Positions 60,591-64,000 of a stretch of 64,000 nucleotides of DNA are shown piece by piece. Origin of the DNA: Trema orientale (Eukaryota; Streptophyta; Magnoliopsida; Rosales; Cannabaceae). A model generated the notes under the pieces. The model was not told where the DNA came from. It saw only the letters and a program-made list of their open reading frames with translations, and did no database searches. Numbering within the stretch: the stretch's first letter is position 1; each line of letters opens with the position of its first letter. A program made the position numbers and the translations under genes. The DNA is taken from NCBI GenBank assembly GCA_002914845.1, contig JXTC01000014.1:1755694-1819693 (forward strand). Reading direction: 5' to 3'.

Positions 60591-61065
60591 ACCCTTGCTG
60601 ATGAGAAGGATATGAAGTCACTTAATTTTGGCCATTGGATCAAGGGGTGGAGGCTCAAGAGCTGTTAGATCTCGTGCTATAGTGAAAAGAGAGAGAAGCT
60701 TCTGGAACATGCATGCTGCCGCTGGCATTCAGGGAATGTTAAAGTGCGAGCCACGTGTTGCTTTATGGTTGGCAAGAGAAAAGGATTTTGAGGCGTGGCA
60801 CTTTGTTGTGCCCATGGAAGCACTAGCACGGAGCTTGGCGGAGCTGCGATGCACATAGAATCGAGACAAGGAGTTGATAGCACACAACAACTTACGCATG
60901 GGGCCTACTGTCCTCGGGGTTTTGGTAGTGCTCTCTAGATGTCGGTCATAAGCCTGAAGATAGAAGTAGAGCTACGTGTCATGTTGTGGTTCGTTGAGGC
61001 TGGATGAATGCACGAGGCTCATGTCACATGGGATCCGAGCAAGTGAAAAATGGTCAACAATTAAA
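60591..61065. other. GC-richer non-repetitive patch, unassigned
   Basis: A 76-codon frame at 60628-60858 is Arg/Ala-rich with no recognisable domain, and an overlapping antisense frame exists. It may be a captured gene piece or old element; no gene is called. Confidence 0.4.
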
Positions 61066-61813
61066 GGGCGCGTTTCGTTGGATGGAACGAGTGTTAGAAA
61101 TGGAATAACCATTCCACTAAACTACCCATCCTACTTTTTAGTTTAAAAAGTGAAAATAGAATTCTCATTCTAATGGAAACTTATTTCCATCAATTGGTGA
61201 AATTTTGTTTCCATTGCTTCTCCTAAGAAATTACCATTCCATTCTTTAAGTCATAATTAAATTGACATTATTTCTCTTTTTGCCCACAGAATGTAAACTT
61301 TCTTATATACATTTAAGAATTTTAATAGTAGTAATATTCATTATTTCTCATTTTGTACACATATAGAAATGCTATTTTTCAGATTTTCAATATGCAACTA
61401 TATTTTTGTTACTTTTTTAAGATTAAGTTACTCACACATATTTAAAAATAATTTATCATTTTTTAAATCCTAATAACAATAATTACCAAATTGAAAATAA
61501 AATTCTGTAGTTTATTTTATTCCGATATTACTAATTAATTATATAAAGTAATGAATTTTTTAATTTGAAATAATAACTTTTTATCAATTAAATTTTAATA
61601 GTTAAAAAATATAAAAAATTAAAAAAAAGGGTATTATAGTCAATACAACACGTATTCTATTCTATTCCACCATTAACCAAACACAATAATTCTTATTCTA
61701 TTAATGATTCTAATTTTTAACCAAACAATGGAATAAAATTTGTATTCTTATTCTCATTCCATTCCATTATAATTCTCATTACGATACTAATTCCATTCCA
61801 CGAAACAAACATC
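61066..61813. mobile_element. Putative non-autonomous hAT-like element, about 750 bp
   Basis: Left end GCGTTTCGTTGGATGGAACG against the complement of the right end GTTTGTTTCGTGGAATGGAA, with many GGAATGGAAT/ATTCCATTCC motifs in the arms. No coding capacity; target duplication not resolved. Confidence 0.6.
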
Positions 61814-62120
61814 ACTTTATTGTCTACATGCACCCTTCACCGGTGCGAATGTCACACGTTCATTGTGACTCCTTGATGCTAATCCGACGGCCTGAATCAT
61901 GTGTGATGGTGTAACCCCTGCACTTCGTTCTTGAGTCCAAAAGGGTTTTTGAATTATTTTTTTTATTTTTTATACTCTTGTTTGATTACTCTTTTTTTTT
62001 TTCCAAATTTTGTTTTGTTTACGGTTACCTGGATAAATTAGAATTGAATTGATTTTAGTATTTAACAAAGTTTAGTAGACAATGGGAACAATAGCTTATA
62101 TTCATTTTTTTTTTCAGAGT

Positions 62121-62587
62121 TTATAGTGTCTGTGGTCCCTGAACTTTTTAGAATGTGACAAATTCGTCATTGAACTAAAAAAAGTGACCAATTCGTCCTT
62201 AAATTTACAATAATACCACAATTTGGTCCAAATTTAAAATGGATGTTTGTTTTGTTACTGGGCCTCCAGATTCTTCTTTTTTTGCAGAGGGTTTTTAGCA
62301 CCTTGGCTTTTGAACTTTTTAAAAGGTAACAATTTTATCACAATTTCATACTTGAACTGAAAAATAATGACCAATTCGACATAAATTTACAGTAATAATA
62401 CAATTTGTCACATTTTAAAAAGTTCAAGGACCACAAGGACCATAGACTCCGTTACAAAATAAACATCCGTTTATATTTTGGACTAAATTGTAGCATTATT
62501 ATAAATTCGAGGACCAATTTGTCACTTATTTTAGTTGAAGGACTAAATTATCACATTTAAAAAAAATTCAGGGACCACAGGAGCTAA
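62121..62587. mobile_element. Compound fold-back MITE with nested inverted repeats
   Basis: Outer arms of about 140 bp pair (CTGTGGTCCCTGAACTTTTT with its complement near 62570; CAATTTGGTCCAAA with TTTGGACTAAATTG). A second, inner pair of the same type occurs at 62294-62450 (TTTTTAGCACC, TTGAACTTTTTAAAA against TTTTAAAAAGTTCAAGGACC), so one copy appears inserted in or fused with another. Confidence 0.75.
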
Positions 62588-63660
62588 AAACCTTTTTTTT
62601 AATTTGTGACTGTGTGTTTCTACATATAAGTTTGTGGTTTTAATTATCTACGCCACACATATCACAAAGTAGACAACAAGTTTTTGACACTGTTGTCAGA
62701 AATTAATCTACTATTTTTTATTAATATAAATTTTAATTCTAGTTCAAAATTTTTTGTTTTTGTTTGTTGAAGGTATTTTTTTTGGCTATTTGTATGCAAA
62801 GGGTGAGAGGCTTTGGGACTTATATAACTTATTCCTCTTGATTTGGAAATTGAAAGAACTTTTAGGAGACTTAGGCAGAAAAAGTGAAAAGCTTCATCTC
62901 ACTATTTTATTATAGCCAACCGAGAGCCACAAATTAAGGATGAACCAAAAAGGTCTTTTGAGAGACTACACCGTACCACATGTAGATGGGATTCATTCTA
63001 GTATTAGAAGGTTGTTCATCCAAGTCAACAACTTTGAAATCAAACCCACCATCATCCAAATGATTAAAACTTCGGTTCATTTGGGAGGTTCAAATAATTA
63101 TTAAGACTTCTAGTCTGTAGTAGAGTGTATAATTCAAACTTCAGAAATAGCCACATAGAGGTGAGGCCTTAATTCGTGCATCTGCCGGTTCAAGCGAGGG
63201 GGAGGAGTGACGCCGGAGCTTTGTCCAAGGGTGGGTGGTGGTTGTTCGACAAGGAGGTGGTCGGAGAGGGGGTGGTGTCGGCAAGTTTCACATGAAGATA
63301 AGGGGAAAGAAATTTACGGATTTGGGTTTGGTTTGGGATGTTTAAGCGACTTTGCAGACTTCAAGTTGGGGGGGGGTCTATCTTTTTAAAATTGTGAAAT
63401 GACCCCAGACTGTAAAATCGTAAAACGACCCCAAGTTCTGTTAATATTCTCATATAAGTCCAACTTCAATAAACGTTTAAAATTCGACAATTAACCCCAA
63501 AAATATGATTAAATTTCCAATTAAGTAGTAATTAAATGTGGGTTTTTACACTTACGGCTCACCTGAGGTAACTGTTTATTAAAGTAAAAGCCATAGAAGA
63601 CCCTTCCTACAAAATTAGCCGATTCATACTAAATAGTTTATATTTTATTAAAAAAGATTC
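62588..63660. other. Intergenic DNA with a GC-rich patch
   Basis: 63180-63375 is G-rich on the plus strand and gives a Gly-rich 60-codon frame without a recognisable domain. No gene is supported. Confidence 0.45.
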
Positions 63661-63704
63661 TTTTTTTTCGTTTTTTTCCCTCATAAAATTAGATTTTTTG
63701 AGAA

Positions 63705-64000
63705 ATTATCCAAACACTCCTAAATAACTTTGCAGCCTAAACTATCTTTGGAAGCAATTGAACAACCCTTTAATCACTTGAAGAAAATCCTCGTAAAATT
63801 AGAATGAAAAAACTCTGGGATTGCCTTATTTTATTATATGGGCTTTTTGTCTTTTTTTTTTTTTTTTTTTTTGCCTTGAATGTACAATGTTTGTCCCACA
63901 GTGTCCCTAATACATACAAATTTCATAAATGCTTCTCAAAATTTTAAAATATTTCAAATATACCTCGCTCCATTAGTTTTTTTTTTTGGGGGAATCTATT
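63705..64000 (+). repeat. Repeat family C, uninterrupted copy, cut by the window edge
   Basis: CCAAACACTCCTAAATAACT at about 63710, GGGCTTTTTGTC near 63840, TTTGTCCCACAGTGTCCCTA at about 63890 and AAATATACCTCGCTCCATTA near 63955 follow one another. The same order is split between 43735-43940 and 45118-45225. Confidence 0.6.

Noticed and set aside
60628..60883. Overlapping sense and antisense frames in a GC-richer patch
   Set aside because: No recognisable domain and no promoter, intron or conserved start; left as unassigned.
63207..63389. Gly-rich 60-codon frame
   Set aside because: Composition comes from G-rich sequence next to a G run; no domain.
1..64000. tRNA, rRNA or organelle-derived genes, and viral insertions
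   Set aside because: I saw no intact tRNA cloverleaf, rRNA block, recognisable organelle gene or pararetrovirus reading frame; only the SINE has tRNA-like boxes.

Overview
The window looks like nuclear DNA from a eudicot plant. It is very AT-rich, its genes have GT-AG introns, and the encoded proteins match plant families most closely resembling rosid/Arabidopsis proteins. The species cannot be named from the sequence. Six protein-coding genes can be reconstructed. (1) A sphinganine C4-hydroxylase (SBH type, 5349-8109, +, 2 coding exons). (2) An intronless PPR protein of the PLS/E/DYW type (9841-11595, -). (3) A p23-type HSP90 co-chaperone (17258-20229, +, 6 coding exons, the first with only 5 coding nt). 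(4) The F-actin capping protein beta subunit (23035-26793, -, 8 exons). (5) A PUS3/DEG1-type tRNA pseudouridine synthase (33437-41766, -, 15 exons). (6) A single-exon RING-H2 protein, probably an E3 ubiquitin ligase (47162-47938, +). The splice models for genes 1, 3, 4 and 5 were assembled by hand, and every junction keeps the reading frame.

Layout: 1-4.9 kb is repeat-rich intergenic DNA. 4.9-42 kb is the gene-bearing half, with short intergenic stretches full of small non-autonomous DNA transposons (MITEs). From 42 kb to the right end the window is almost entirely repeats, with the RING-H2 gene as the only clear gene. Several MITEs have exact target-site duplications: 10 bp at 1072/1420, 10 bp at 13190/13383, 9 bp at 49540/49903 (all Mutator-like) and 8 bp at 32305/32695 (hAT-like). 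Two related hAT-like MITEs are nested at 42966-43340. Retroelement remains are a TRIM-like LTR element inside the SBH intron, a copia integrase-region fragment (16.3 kb), LINE RNase H fragments duplicated in tandem (45.4-45.7 kb), a tRNA-derived SINE in a p23 intron, and a compound element at 52921-57297. In the compound element two ~1.7 kb LTRs flank only the 3' end of a Ty3/gypsy element.

The genes are housekeeping genes of different pathways (ER sphingolipid hydroxylation, organellar RNA editing, HSP90 chaperoning, actin-end capping, tRNA modification, ubiquitination). They do not form an operon or cluster. I found no biosynthetic cluster, virus, CRISPR array or obviously new system. The least explained structures are a ~1.1 kb degenerate tandem array at 51.24-52.32 kb and several dispersed repeat families present two to four times in the window.
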